Below are positions 32,522 to 41,994 of a DNA stretch of 64,000 bases, piece after piece. The stretch comes from Bacillota bacterium. GTDB taxonomy: Bacteria; Bacillota; Desulfotomaculia; Desulfotomaculales; Desulfallaceae. A program made the position numbers and the translations under genes. Each line of letters starts with the position of its first letter. Position 1 is the first letter of the stretch. The notes beneath the pieces were generated by a model. The model was not told where the DNA came from and ran no database searches. It saw only the letters and a program-made list of their open reading frames with translations. The stretch is taken from contig JAEXOR010000041.1 in the NCBI GenBank assembly GCA_023439185.1, positions 17,113 to 81,112 on the forward strand, given 5' to 3'.

Positions 32522-34075
32522 GTGGCATTCAGCGAAAAACAAGCCGCCTGCGTGGGTGTGGTGGAATCAATCCAGGAACACCTGCCGGCGCTGTACTTTG
32601 TATTCAGCCGGGGGCGCACCGAGCTGCTGGCCGAAGAACTGAGCCGGGAGTGGGATTTTCTGCTGCCCGGCGAGAAAGAGCGGATTAACGAAGCCATCGA
32701 AAAAGCCGAGACGCAAAACCCCGGCCTGTTCGGGGGCCGGCGCAAGCATCTGCGCCGCCATCTGCAGCAGGGCATCGGGTATCACCATGCCGGGCTGTCC
32801 CCGGCCCTTAAAGAGCTGGTGGAAAACCTTTATGAAGCCCGGCTGATCTTCGTGCTCTTCTGCACCGAAACATTCGCGGTGGGCATTAATTTTCCCGCCG
32901 CCAGTACGGTGTTTGACGCCACCCGCAAATGGGACGGGCGTAACCACCGGGGTCTCTTAAACCGGGAATTTTTCCAGATGGCCGGCCGGGCCGGCCGGCG
33001 CGGCTACGATAAGGAAGGGCACGTTTACGTGCGCATAGACGAAAAGTTCCCGGAGCAAACCGGCTTTTTTGACGAGAGTCAGGTGGAGCCGGTACGGGGG
33101 CGGCTGATTATCTCGCCCAACACCGTGCTCAGCCTGCTGCATTATAAAACCGACGCGGAAATCGAGCGGTTCCTGTCCCAGAACCTGGCGGTGTATCAGA
33201 ACAGCCGGGAAGCCCGCAGCGTGAACGGCGAACTGGAGACGGTGGACCAGACCATTTATTCCCTGCGCCGGACCTTTTGCGAGGACAAGGACGGCCCCGC
33301 CTGCCCCATGCTGCGGGAAAAATTGAAGAAAGAGCTGAAACGCCTGCGCAACCGGCGCAACCGCAAAAAGGCCGACCAGCAGGGTCGCGTCGCCCAGATT
33401 AAAGCTATTCTGGCCCAGCCCGGCAAAGGCTGCTCGCACCACGCCTGCCGGGACGCCCACGACGAGATCACCGCCCTGGTGGAGCGTAAAAAAGAACTGA
33501 TCCGGCGCAACCGGTACCTGAAGAAACACGAGGCCGACTACCACCGTGACTTCGACCAGATGTGCGCGCTGCTGGAAAAGCTGGGCTTTATCGAAGGCAA
33601 AACCCTGCTGCCCCGGGGCCTGTTCGCCCTGAACATCCACGTGCAGGAAATCCTGGTTACCGAGCTGGTCTTTTCGGGCATCCTGCGGGATTGCCCGCCG
33701 GCCGAGGCCGCATCCATCCTGGCGGGCATCGACTATGAACCCGGCCGGGACGAGGTGGTGCTGGGCGGGGAATTCCCCATGGAGCAGGTATCCGAGCTGC
33801 GCAACCAGCTTATGAACTATGGCGTGCCCGAACACCTGTGCGCATGGACCCCGCTGCCCGGCCCGCTGGCTGAAGCCTGGTACAAGGGAGCCACCTTTGA
33901 AGAGCTGCAGAAAATGTGCAATCTACAGGAGGGCGACATCTTCTCCGTGGTCCGCCGGGAAATTGACATCCTGCGGCAAATTGAACGCGCCGCCGGTGAA
34001 GACTTCGGACTGCGCCAGGCCATGAACGACATCCGCACCGTCATCGACCGCGACGAAATGTCCGTCCTCATCTAA
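32522..34075 (+). CDS. Ski2-like helicase, C-terminal part (split gene)
   Basis: 517 aa. It begins with RecA-like domain 2: LPALYFVFSRGRTELLAEEL (motif IV), TETFAVGINFPA (motif V) and FQMAGRAGRRGYDKEG (motif VI). A basic coiled region and four Cys follow (FCEDKDGPACP and KGCSHHACRD, roughly residues 255-310), possibly a metal site. The C-terminal part resembles the DSHCT helical bundle of Ski2/Mtr4-like helicases. GTG 32522 has AGAGGGGGG upstream, so re-initiation after the preceding TAA is possible. On its own it lacks Walker A and B. Confidence 0.85.
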   Translation: MAFSEKQAACVGVVESIQEHLPALYFVFSRGRTELLAEELSREWDFLLPGEKERINEAIEKAETQNPGLFGGRRKHLRRHLQQGIGYHHAGLSPALKELVENLYEARLIFVLFCTETFAVGINFPAASTVFDATRKWDGRNHRGLLNREFFQMAGRAGRRGYDKEGHVYVRIDEKFPEQTGFFDESQVEPVRGRLIISPNTVLSLLHYKTDAEIERFLSQNLAVYQNSREARSVNGELETVDQTIYSLRRTFCEDKDGPACPMLREKLKKELKRLRNRRNRKKADQQGRVAQIKAILAQPGKGCSHHACRDAHDEITALVERKKELIRRNRYLKKHEADYHRDFDQMCALLEKLGFIEGKTLLPRGLFALNIHVQEILVTELVFSGILRDCPPAEAASILAGIDYEPGRDEVVLGGEFPMEQVSELRNQLMNYGVPEHLCAWTPLPGPLAEAWYKGATFEELQKMCNLQEGDIFSVVRREIDILRQIERAAGEDFGLRQAMNDIRTVIDRDEMSVLI

Positions 34076-34079
34076 CCTC

Positions 34080-34131
34080 TGGTGCCAGGTGTTAAAAGAT
34101 GATTTTGTTAAAAGTTATTGACATATATTAG
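34080..34131. repeat. REP-like half element, family I (copy 1 of a direct pair)
   Basis: TGGTGCCAGGTGTTAAAAG followed by a TTTTGTTAAAAGTT and a TTGACATATATTA tail. Nearly the same block occurs at 34592-34644 in the same orientation, with a small reverse-strand gene between the two. Confidence 0.7.
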
Positions 34132-34231
34132 CATTCATTTGAGTTCAGAAAAATGGCACGAGTATTGTTACGTAAAAAAAGAGCACCAATGTGGTGCTTT
34201 ATGGGGGAAGTGATGGATATGGGAGCAAGCG

Positions 34232-34477
34232 TTAATGATAAAGCCGTTTGGCTTCTTCAAAATAATCTTCTGTATCCTGACTTTTATCGTCGCACATTTC
34301 GGCAACCTTTTGGATTAAAGTATGAGTGATGTCAATTTCATCAATGATTGCCCGGATATATTTAGCGTTCCACTTGGGGTGATCAATAACCGAAGCCAAC
34401 TGCGCGTTGCCTCTGATTATTGCAATCGATTCAACCAGTTGAGCTATCAGAGCCTGTTTAATGAGGTTTCTGGTCAT
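34232..34477 (-). CDS. Hypothetical protein (81 aa) between direct repeats
   Basis: A helical, soluble protein of 81 aa (LIKQALIAQLVESIAIIRGN, ending SQDTEDYFEEAKRLYH). I recognise no family. ATG has an excellent ribosome site (AGGAGGTGA, about six bases upstream). The gene lies between two direct family I repeat blocks and its region is more AT-rich than its neighbours, which may point to acquisition with the repeats. Confidence 0.6.
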   Translation of the reverse strand: MTRNLIKQALIAQLVESIAIIRGNAQLASVIDHPKWNAKYIRAIIDEIDITHTLIQKVAEMCDDKSQDTEDYFEEAKRLYH

Positions 34478-34591
34478 CGCGAGTCACCTCCTGAAGATAT
34501 GTTAGCGCTTAAATATTACCAAAGTGTGACAAAGTTATTAAGAATTTATTTATTTTACTACTTATAAGAAGGGTAACTACGCTTCGAACTC

Positions 34592-34644
34592 TGGTGCCAG
34601 GTGTTGCAAGATTGATTTGTTGCAAGTTGCTGACATATATTTAC
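34592..34644. repeat. REP-like half element, family I (copy 2 of a direct pair)
   Basis: TGGTGCCAGGTGTTGCAAG, then TTTGTTGCAAGTTGC and TGACATATATTTA. Compared with copy 1 the AAAA/TTAA cores have changed in concert to TGCAA (GTTAAAAG to GTTGCAAG, twice), a paired change that keeps the internal symmetry. Confidence 0.65.
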
Positions 34645-34892
34645 TGTTCGTTGTCGGCCGGTTCGCCCGATTGGATTTCTTCCAGCAGGGACCTGGCTTT
34701 GTCCAGGTCCCTTTCCCGTACCGCCACCTGGACGCCTCCAATAGTGATGGGCATTATAGTGGCAGACCGATCATGATACACAAAAGCTTCAATGCCCTCG
34801 TTTTCCAGCAGACCCCGAAAAATATGGGCCTCGTTGGGGTTTAGAAAACTAGCCACCACCACCGGCTGGTTTCCTTTCTCATTCCCACTCAT
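34641..34892 (-). CDS. DUF2007 domain protein
   Basis: An 83-aa protein of the DUF2007 (putative signal transducing protein) family. VVVASFLNPNEAHIFRGLLENEGIEAFVYHD forms the typical first beta-alpha-beta unit, followed by VQVAVRERDLDKARSLLEEI. Family members resemble PII-like ferredoxin folds and have no fixed function. AAGGAGG precedes ATG. It lies 24 bp after the inositol-phosphatase-family gene on the same strand and may share its transcript. Confidence 0.82.
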   Translation of the reverse strand: MSGNEKGNQPVVVASFLNPNEAHIFRGLLENEGIEAFVYHDRSATIMPITIGGVQVAVRERDLDKARSLLEEIQSGEPADNEQ

Positions 34893-34915
34893 GGTAAGTC
34901 CTCCTTTATTGCACT

Positions 34916-35740
34916 TTATTTATTATATTTTGGATTCGGCTGCCAGCCCAGGGTGCTGATTAGTGCATCGTGAATTAGTCCGTTGGAGGTGGCGATGTCC
35001 ATGTATTCCCCAAGGGACAGCGGCTTTCCCGCCAGATCGCTTACCCGGCCGCCGGCCTCTTCCACCAGCACTATTCCGGCGGCCACGTCCCAGGGGCGCA
35101 AGGACATCTCCCAGGAGCCCGTCAGCCGACCGCAGGCCACGTAGGCCAGTTCCAGGGCGGCGCTGCCCAGAGCCCGCAGGTTGCCGCAGGAGTCAATCAC
35201 CCGCCGGTAGTCCACCATATGCATCCGGGGTCGCATGGCGGTGTTGCTTGGGTAACCGGTTACCAACAGGCTGCGCTCCAGGGTTGAAATCTTCCGATCC
35301 ACCGAAATCGCTGCGCCGTTCAGGAAGGCGCCGCCGCCCTCTACGGCAGTGAAAGTTTCATCCCGAAAAGGTTCGTGAACTACACCCAGCACCGGTTTGC
35401 CCAACCGGGTGAGGGCAATGGAAACCGTGCAGAGTGGCATACCGAACACAAAATTGGTGGTCCCATCCAGCGGATCCACGTACCAGGTCATTTCACCGCC
35501 GGGCTCACCGGTCCGGTCGGCCTGCTGCTCCTCGCCCACAATGGCGTGGGCGGGAAAAGCTTCCTGGATCATGGTTGTTATGGCTAATTCGCACTGCCGG
35601 TCCACCTCGGTAACCAGATCGGACATGCACGACTTGGTATACGTCTCCCGGTGCCGGCAGATCCGATCTCGGATCAGCCGGCCGGCTTCATGCGCCGCCC
35701 GCACGGCCAGCGTCTGTTCCCGTTCGTAGGGTATATTCAT
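34916..35740 (-). CDS. suhB: Inositol monophosphatase family protein (SuhB-like)
   Basis: A 274-aa Mg-dependent sugar/inositol phosphatase. The metal site is formed by the Glu in VGEEQ, the WYVDPLDGTTNFVFGMP motif (Asp-Pro-Leu-Asp-Gly-Thr) and the late WEMSLRPWDVAAGIVLVEEAGG motif. Possible substrates are myo-inositol-1-phosphate, fructose-1,6-bisphosphate or PAP; family membership alone cannot choose. I start at ATG 35740 because GGAGGT lies just upstream and overlaps the earlier ATG at 35752. Confidence 0.92.
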   Translation of the reverse strand: MNIPYEREQTLAVRAAHEAGRLIRDRICRHRETYTKSCMSDLVTEVDRQCELAITTMIQEAFPAHAIVGEEQQADRTGEPGGEMTWYVDPLDGTTNFVFGMPLCTVSIALTRLGKPVLGVVHEPFRDETFTAVEGGGAFLNGAAISVDRKISTLERSLLVTGYPSNTAMRPRMHMVDYRRVIDSCGNLRALGSAALELAYVACGRLTGSWEMSLRPWDVAAGIVLVEEAGGRVSDLAGKPLSLGEYMDIATSNGLIHDALISTLGWQPNPKYNK

Positions 35741-35870
35741 ATAAACCTCCATCCTGCCATGGATTATCTTACCACTGATTATATCATATCATGCAATGTC
35801 CGCAGGCGCGGCCGCCAAATAGCAGGGAAAAGGCCGACAGCTGTTGAAACCAACAAAATATGCATAAAAT

Positions 35871-35894
35871 AAAACCCCGGGTCGGGGTTTTAAA
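35871..35894 (-). terminator. Intrinsic terminator (works on both strands)
   Basis: AAAACCCCG and CGGGGTTTT form a perfect stem with a 3-nt loop, flanked by A and T tracts. It lies downstream of the reverse-strand 67-aa gene and upstream of suhB. Confidence 0.85.
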
Positions 35895-35919
35895 AAATTA
35901 TTACAGTTGTTTATTGCCG

Positions 35920-36123
35920 TTATTCCGGCCATTTTCGAAGCATTGGTACAACCTCGGTGTGGAACATGTCCATCCCGGTATTGATGTTTTTGACCGCATT
36001 CTGCAGCGATGTAATCGCCTGGCTCAGGTTGTTCAGGCGTCCCACGGGATCGGTGGTGCTGGCGAGCATCAGCAGCAAGAGGGGAGCCAGAGAGTTCTGA
36101 AAAATATCTTGGTAATCGGGCAT
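35920..36123 (-). CDS. Hypothetical small protein (67 aa)
   Basis: A 67-aa protein with a hydrophobic start (QNSLAPLLLLMLASTTDPVG) followed by a helical segment (LNNLSQAITSLQNAVKNINTG). No family is recognised. ATG is preceded by AAGGAGG about ten bases upstream, and a strong terminator follows, so it is likely a real monocistronic gene. It is divergent from argC. Confidence 0.6.
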   Translation of the reverse strand: MPDYQDIFQNSLAPLLLLMLASTTDPVGRLNNLSQAITSLQNAVKNINTGMDMFHTEVVPMLRKWPE

Positions 36124-36200
36124 TGCTTGATTCTGCCTCCTTGGAAAAATATAGTTAAGGTAATTTATGAAAAAAGTGAGTTTTGTGTGTGCAAAATGTG

Positions 36201-36241
36201 ATAAAAATTGTATTGTATTTTTATGCGACTATATGTATAAT
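36201..36241 (+). promoter_or_regulatory. Promoter with overlapping ArgR boxes upstream of argC
   Basis: TTGTAT (36213-36218), 17-bp spacer, and a consensus TATAAT (36236-36241) form a strong promoter. Two facing ARG-box halves, ATAAAAATTG (36201-36210) and TTGTATTTTTATGC (36213-36226, reverse GCATAAAAATACAA), cover the -35 region. They fit the ATAAAAATnCAA core bound by ArgR/AhrC. Arginine-dependent repression of the operon is therefore expected. Confidence 0.75.
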
Positions 36242-36273
36242 TATTTTATTGTTTTTGGAGGGGATCATTGGTC

Positions 36274-37317
36274 ATGACAATTAAAGTAGGTATAGTGGGC
36301 GCCACCGGATACGCTGGAGCGGAACTGGTGCGTATATTGACGGCGCACCCGGATGTCGAACTGACGGCCCTGATTTCCCAGAGTTATGTGGGCCAGCCCA
36401 TAAGCGAGGTGTATCCGCACCTGTATAAACATGCGCCGCAGCATTGCCGGGAACTGGATGTGCCGGACCTAGCCGGGGAATGCGACGTCGTGTTTACCGC
36501 ATTGCCCCATGGACACGCCGTTCCCGTAGCCCTGCAGGTGCTGGAAGCCGGTAAAAAATTTATCGACCTGGGGGCCGATTTCCGCTTCAGGCGGCCCGGG
36601 ATATATGAGCAGTGGTATAAAGTAGAACACGGAGCGCCGGACCTGCTGAAAAAGGCGGTTTACGGCCTGCCGGAAATTCGCAGGGAGGAGATTAAAACCG
36701 CTTCCCTGGTGGGCAACCCGGGTTGTTATCCAACCAGTGTGATCCTGGGACTGGCTCCGCTGCTCAAGAACGGCCTGGTGGACACCGGCACAGTGGTGGC
36801 CGACAGCAAATCCGGGGTTTCCGGTGCCGGGCGGGGGCTTGCCCTGGGTACCCATTTCGGCGAAGTGAACGAAAACTTCCGCGCTTATAATGTGGGGGTG
36901 CACAGGCACACCCCGGAAATTGAACAGGAACTTAGCGGCTTGGCCGGGGAAGACATGGTTATCTCCTTCACCCCGCATTTAACGCCCATGAACAGGGGTA
37001 TTCTAAGCACGATTTACGCCAGGCTAAACAGGCCGGCGACCCTGGAGGAAGTCCGCTCCCTTTACGATGACTTTTATAGCGACGAGTTTTTTGTTCGCCT
37101 GCTGCCTCCGGGCATGTTGCCTCAGACCAAGGCAGTTACCGGCTCCAATCACTGCGACGTGACGCCGGTGGTTGATCCGCGCACCGGCCGGGTGGTGGTT
37201 ATTTCCGCCATCGACAACCTGGTCAAGGGGGCGGCGGGCCAGGCCGTGCAGAATATGAACCTGATGTTCGGGCTGCCGGAGACCACCGGCCTGGACCGGC
37301 CCGGGCTGTACCCGTAA
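36274..37317 (+). CDS. argC: N-acetyl-gamma-glutamyl-phosphate reductase
   Basis: The third step of arginine synthesis: NADPH-dependent reduction of N-acetylglutamyl phosphate. About 347 aa. The N-terminal GIVGATGYAGAELVRIL binds NADP. The catalytic Cys lies in LVGNPGCYPTSVILGLAPL, and the HFGEVNENFRAYNVGVHRHTPEIEQ region is family-specific. ATG 36274 lies ten bases after GGAGGGG; a TTG at 36268 is an alternative. It is the first gene of an argCJBDFG run behind an ARG-box promoter. Confidence 0.96.
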   Translation: MTIKVGIVGATGYAGAELVRILTAHPDVELTALISQSYVGQPISEVYPHLYKHAPQHCRELDVPDLAGECDVVFTALPHGHAVPVALQVLEAGKKFIDLGADFRFRRPGIYEQWYKVEHGAPDLLKKAVYGLPEIRREEIKTASLVGNPGCYPTSVILGLAPLLKNGLVDTGTVVADSKSGVSGAGRGLALGTHFGEVNENFRAYNVGVHRHTPEIEQELSGLAGEDMVISFTPHLTPMNRGILSTIYARLNRPATLEEVRSLYDDFYSDEFFVRLLPPGMLPQTKAVTGSNHCDVTPVVDPRTGRVVVISAIDNLVKGAAGQAVQNMNLMFGLPETTGLDRPGLYP

Positions 37318-37409
37318 AGGCGGGGGGCCGGGATTTGGAGCCGGGAATGAGGGGACGATTTGATTCAATATTGAGCTCTGGCAACCGTAACATTAGAAAG
37401 GAGTCAACG

Positions 37410-38624
37410 ATGATTCAAGACGCAATTAAAAATATACCCGGTGGGGTTACCGCCCCGCGGGGTTTTACCGCTGCCGGAGTGGCGGCGGGCATAAAAAACG
37501 GTAAAAAAGACGTGGCCCTGGTGGTTTCCGATCGCCCGGCGGCTGCTGCGGGGGTGTTCACCACCAACCGGGTTAAGGCGTTTCCCGTGCTGGTGTCCAT
37601 GCGGCACCTGGCGGACGGCAGCGCCCGGGCCGTGGTGGCCAACAGCGGTAACGCCAACGCCTGCAACGGCGTCCGGGGCGAAACCGACGCCCTGGCTATG
37701 ACATCGGAAACCGCACGCCTGCTGAGCATACCGGCGGACCAGGTGCTGGTGGCCTCCACCGGGGTCATCGGTCAGCCCATGCCCATAGATAAAGTGCTGG
37801 TCGGCATCCGTCGGGCGACGGCGGAACTAAACCCCGGGGGCGGGTCCGACGCGGCGGCGGCCATTATGACCACCGATACGGCGCTCAAGGAGGAAGCGGT
37901 GACCTTCGCACTGGACGGCTGTCCGGTCACCATGGGCGGCATGGCTAAGGGCTCAGGCATGATCCACCCCAATATGGCCACCATGCTGGCCTTTGTAACC
38001 ACCGACGCCGCCATAGCGCCGGGTCTGCTGCACCGGGCTTTACAGCAGGCGGCGGACCGCACCTTCAACATGATCACCGTGGACGGGGATACCAGCACCA
38101 ACGACTGTATCCTGGCGTTGGCCAACGGCGCGGCGGACAACCCGGACATTGAGGCTGGAGGGCCGGCCTACGACGCCTTTTGCGCAGCGCTGGAAGCGGT
38201 ATGCCGCAAGCTGGCCGTGGCGGTGGCCCGGGACGGCGAGGGCGCCACCAAGCTGCTGGAGGTACGGGTGCTGGGCGCGGCCACCGAAGAGGACGCCCGC
38301 CTGGCGGCCAAATCCGTGGCGGGTTCAAGCCTGGTGAAAGCGGCGGTCTTCGGCGCGGACGCCAATTGGGGCCGGGTGCTGTGCGCCGCGGGGTACTCCG
38401 GAGCGACCTTCGATCCCGGGACGGTGGACATTTACCTGGATGAGATTAAAGTGGCGGAAAACGGCGGGGCGCTGCCCTTTGACGAAGAGGCCGCCGCCCT
38501 GGCGCTGGGCCAAAAGGAAGTGGTGTTCACCATCGACTTCAAACAGGGTTCCGGCCGGGCCACCGCCTGGGGCTGCGACCTCACCTACGATTACGTCCGC
38601 ATCAACGGCAGCTACCGAACATAA
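37410..38624 (+). CDS. argJ: Glutamate N-acetyltransferase / amino-acid acetyltransferase
   Basis: ArgJ recycles the acetyl group from N-acetylornithine to glutamate; bifunctional forms also use acetyl-CoA. The 404-aa precursor self-cleaves at a conserved Ala-Thr bond. The MGGMAKGSGMIHPNMATMLAF segment contains this site and its nucleophile Thr. The N-terminal half has ANSGNANACNG. ATG 37410 has AGAAAGGAG upstream; the longer frame to 37335 is not supported. Presence of ArgJ and lack of argA or argE in the cluster suggest the cyclic acetyl pathway. Confidence 0.96.
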   Translation: MIQDAIKNIPGGVTAPRGFTAAGVAAGIKNGKKDVALVVSDRPAAAAGVFTTNRVKAFPVLVSMRHLADGSARAVVANSGNANACNGVRGETDALAMTSETARLLSIPADQVLVASTGVIGQPMPIDKVLVGIRRATAELNPGGGSDAAAAIMTTDTALKEEAVTFALDGCPVTMGGMAKGSGMIHPNMATMLAFVTTDAAIAPGLLHRALQQAADRTFNMITVDGDTSTNDCILALANGAADNPDIEAGGPAYDAFCAALEAVCRKLAVAVARDGEGATKLLEVRVLGAATEEDARLAAKSVAGSSLVKAAVFGADANWGRVLCAAGYSGATFDPGTVDIYLDEIKVAENGGALPFDEEAAALALGQKEVVFTIDFKQGSGRATAWGCDLTYDYVRINGSYRT

Positions 38625-38628
38625 AAAG

Positions 38629-38713
38629 GGGGTCAGGCTTGTCGTAACTATGCTAACTATAAAATTTAAATATATTAATAAAAGGGTTAGTATGGTTACG
38701 ACAAGCCTGACCC
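38629..38713. repeat. REP-like element, family II variant (argJ-argB)
   Basis: Arms GGGTCAGGCTTGTCGTAAC and its inverse (38695-38713) are perfect over 19 bp, around an AT-rich loop with TTAGTAT. The arms differ from other family II copies (GGCTTGTCG in place of GACTTAAAC) but have changed together. Confidence 0.8.
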
Positions 38714-38732
38714 TATAAAAGGAGGGTGGGTT

Positions 38733-39626
38733 GTGCTCAGTCCGATGGAGAAGGCGGGCATCCTGGTGGAAGCCCTGCCATATATAAAGAAGTTTTACGG
38801 CAAAACGGTGGTCATTAAGTATGGCGGACACGCCATGGTGAACTGTGAGCTAAAAAAAGCCGTGCTTACTGACGCCGTGCTGATGAAGTACGTGGGCATG
38901 CACCCCGTTATCGTCCACGGCGGAGGGCCGGATATCACCGGCATGCTGAAAAAAGTGGGCAAGGAGAGCACCTTTGTGGGCGGCTTGCGGGTTACCGACT
39001 CCGAAACCATGGAAATCGCCCAGATGGTGTTGGTGGGTAAAATCAACAAAGACATTGTGGGTATGCTCAACGGCATTGGCGGCAGCGCAGTGGGTCTGTC
39101 CGGTAAGGACGGCAGCCTGCTGGTGGCTGAGAAAAAGCTGGGCCGGGTGCGCAACGACGAAGGCGCCGAGGAACTGGTGGACATCGGCCAGGTGGGCCGG
39201 GTGCGGCAGGTCAACCCAGGCATTCTGGAGACCGTCATCCGGGAGGGATATATCCCGGTGGTGGCGCCGGTGGCCGCGGGTGAAACCGGTGAAAGCTACA
39301 ACGTTAACGCCGACAGCGCCGCCGGGGCACTGGCCGCGGCATTAAAAGCCGACAAACTGATTATCCTCACCGACGTGGAGGGCATCCTGGCGGACCGGAA
39401 CGACAGAAGCTCCCTTATCTCCATTATCACTGCGGACGAGGTGCCCGGCCTGGTGGAACGGGGCGTCATCGACGGCGGCATGATCCCCAAGGTGGAGTGC
39501 TGCGTTAACGCGCTGCAGCAGGGGGTAGGCACTACCCACATCCTGGACGGTCGGGTGCCCCACTCCATCTTGCTGGAAATTTTCACCGACAAGGGCGTCG
39601 GCACTATGGTAAGGGGTCAGACTTAA
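38733..39626 (+). CDS. argB: Acetylglutamate kinase
   Basis: Phosphorylates N-acetylglutamate, the usual control point of the pathway. 297 aa, amino-acid-kinase fold. KTVVIKYGGHAMVN near residue 30 is the phosphate loop, and VIVHGGGPDITGMLKKVG, YNVNADSAAGALAAAL and LTDVEGIL are conserved. The N-terminal extension helix (EKAGILVEALPYIKKFYGKT) is typical of arginine-inhibited hexameric enzymes. GTG start after AAAGGAGGG. The final codons and stop (Gly-Gln-Thr-stop) are supplied by a family II repeat. Confidence 0.96.
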   Translation: MLSPMEKAGILVEALPYIKKFYGKTVVIKYGGHAMVNCELKKAVLTDAVLMKYVGMHPVIVHGGGPDITGMLKKVGKESTFVGGLRVTDSETMEIAQMVLVGKINKDIVGMLNGIGGSAVGLSGKDGSLLVAEKKLGRVRNDEGAEELVDIGQVGRVRQVNPGILETVIREGYIPVVAPVAAGETGESYNVNADSAAGALAAALKADKLIILTDVEGILADRNDRSSLISIITADEVPGLVERGVIDGGMIPKVECCVNALQQGVGTTHILDGRVPHSILLEIFTDKGVGTMVRGQT

Positions 39627-39700
39627 ACTTGTTGACAATAACCATATTATCCATATATTACAGATAAATAGTTAGTATAAACTTGTTTAAGTCTGACCCC
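39613..39700. repeat. REP-like element, family II (3' end of argB)
   Basis: GGGGTCAGACTTAAAC and its exact inverse bracket an AT-rich loop carrying GTTAGTATAAAC. The left arm overlaps argB and encodes its last three residues and the TAA stop. Confidence 0.85.
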
Positions 39701-39720
39701 CTTGGAAAGGAGCTAAAGTT

Positions 39721-40917
<1,197 letters not shown>

Positions 40918-40933
40918 AAAGAAGGTGGTATAA

Positions 40934-41896
40934 ATGAATCAAATCGCGGAACAGCTTAAAGGGCGGGATCTGTTATCCCTGCACGATTTCACCCCGCAGG
41001 AGATTACGCACATCCTTGATCTGGCGGACAAACTGAAGCAGCAACAAAAACAGGGTCTGCCCCATGAACTGCTGAAGGGCAAAACCCTGGCCATGATCTT
41101 TCAAAAATCATCCACCCGTACCCGGGTTAGCTTTGAAGTGGGCATGTTCCAGTTGGGCGGCCACGCCCTGTTCCTCAGCGCCGCCGACCTGCAACTGGGT
41201 CGGGGTGAGAGCATTGCCGACACCGGACGGGTGCTGGGCCGTTACGTGGACGGGATTATGATCCGCACCTTTGCCCAGAGCGACGTGGAGGAGCTGGCGA
41301 AGCACTGCCCGGCGCCGGTGATCAACGGCCTGACTGACCTGCTGCACCCCTGCCAGATCCTGGCAGATTTACAGACGGTGCGGGAGCACAAGGGCAAACT
41401 GGCCGGCCTGAAACTGTCCTGGGTGGGGGACGGCAACAACGTATGCCACTCCCTGATGTTCGGGTGTGCTAAGACCGGCATGCATATCAGCGCGGCCTGT
41501 CCCGAGGGTTACCTGCCCGACAGCAAGATCACGGCCGCGGCCCGGGAAGACGCCGCTGAAACCGGCGCCTCCGTTACGGTCACCACCGACCCCGCCGAAG
41601 CGGTGGCCGGGGCCGACGTGGTGGTTACCGACGTCTGGGCCAGTATGGGACAGGAAAGCGAGCAGCAGGCCCGGATGAAAATATTCGCCCCTTACCAGGT
41701 GAATGCGGGGCTGACCTCCGGGGCCGCCCCTGATTTTATCTTTTTGCACTGTCTGCCCGCCCACCGGGGCGAGGAAGTGACCGCGGAAATCATTGACGGC
41801 CCCCGCAGCGTGGTGTTTGACGAAGCCGAAAACCGCCTCCACGCTCAAAAAGCCGTTATGGCGTTACTCATGGGGGGCAGACTTAAACAAGTTTAA
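40934..41896 (+). CDS. argF: Ornithine carbamoyltransferase
   Basis: Forms citrulline from ornithine and carbamoyl phosphate. 320 aa. The carbamoyl-phosphate motif KSSTRTRVSFEVGMFQLGG lies near residue 57. LTDLLHPCQILADLQT and WVGDGNNVCHSL follow. The ornithine-specific loop is DVWASMGQESEQQ, and the catalytic Cys is in FLHCLPAHRGEEVT. The last seven residues (GGRLKQV) and the stop codon come from a family II repeat. Catabolic function is unlikely in this biosynthetic context. Confidence 0.95.
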   Translation: MNQIAEQLKGRDLLSLHDFTPQEITHILDLADKLKQQQKQGLPHELLKGKTLAMIFQKSSTRTRVSFEVGMFQLGGHALFLSAADLQLGRGESIADTGRVLGRYVDGIMIRTFAQSDVEELAKHCPAPVINGLTDLLHPCQILADLQTVREHKGKLAGLKLSWVGDGNNVCHSLMFGCAKTGMHISAACPEGYLPDSKITAAAREDAAETGASVTVTTDPAEAVAGADVVVTDVWASMGQESEQQARMKIFAPYQVNAGLTSGAAPDFIFLHCLPAHRGEEVTAEIIDGPRSVVFDEAENRLHAQKAVMALLMGGRLKQV

Positions 41897-41960
41897 ACTA
41901 ACTATTAGATTTAAATATATGAATAATGTAGTTAGTATAAACAAGTATAAGTCTGACCCC
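41873..41960. repeat. REP-like element, family II (3' end of argF)
   Basis: The left arm (GGGGGGCAGACTTAAACAAG) lies inside argF and ends the gene. The right arm GTCTGACCCC closes the palindrome after a loop with GTTAGTATAAACAAG. The frame used for the stop differs from the one used in argB. Confidence 0.85.
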
Positions 41961-41994
41961 TGCCCCCTGCTCAAAAGAAAGGAGTTTGCGAAAA

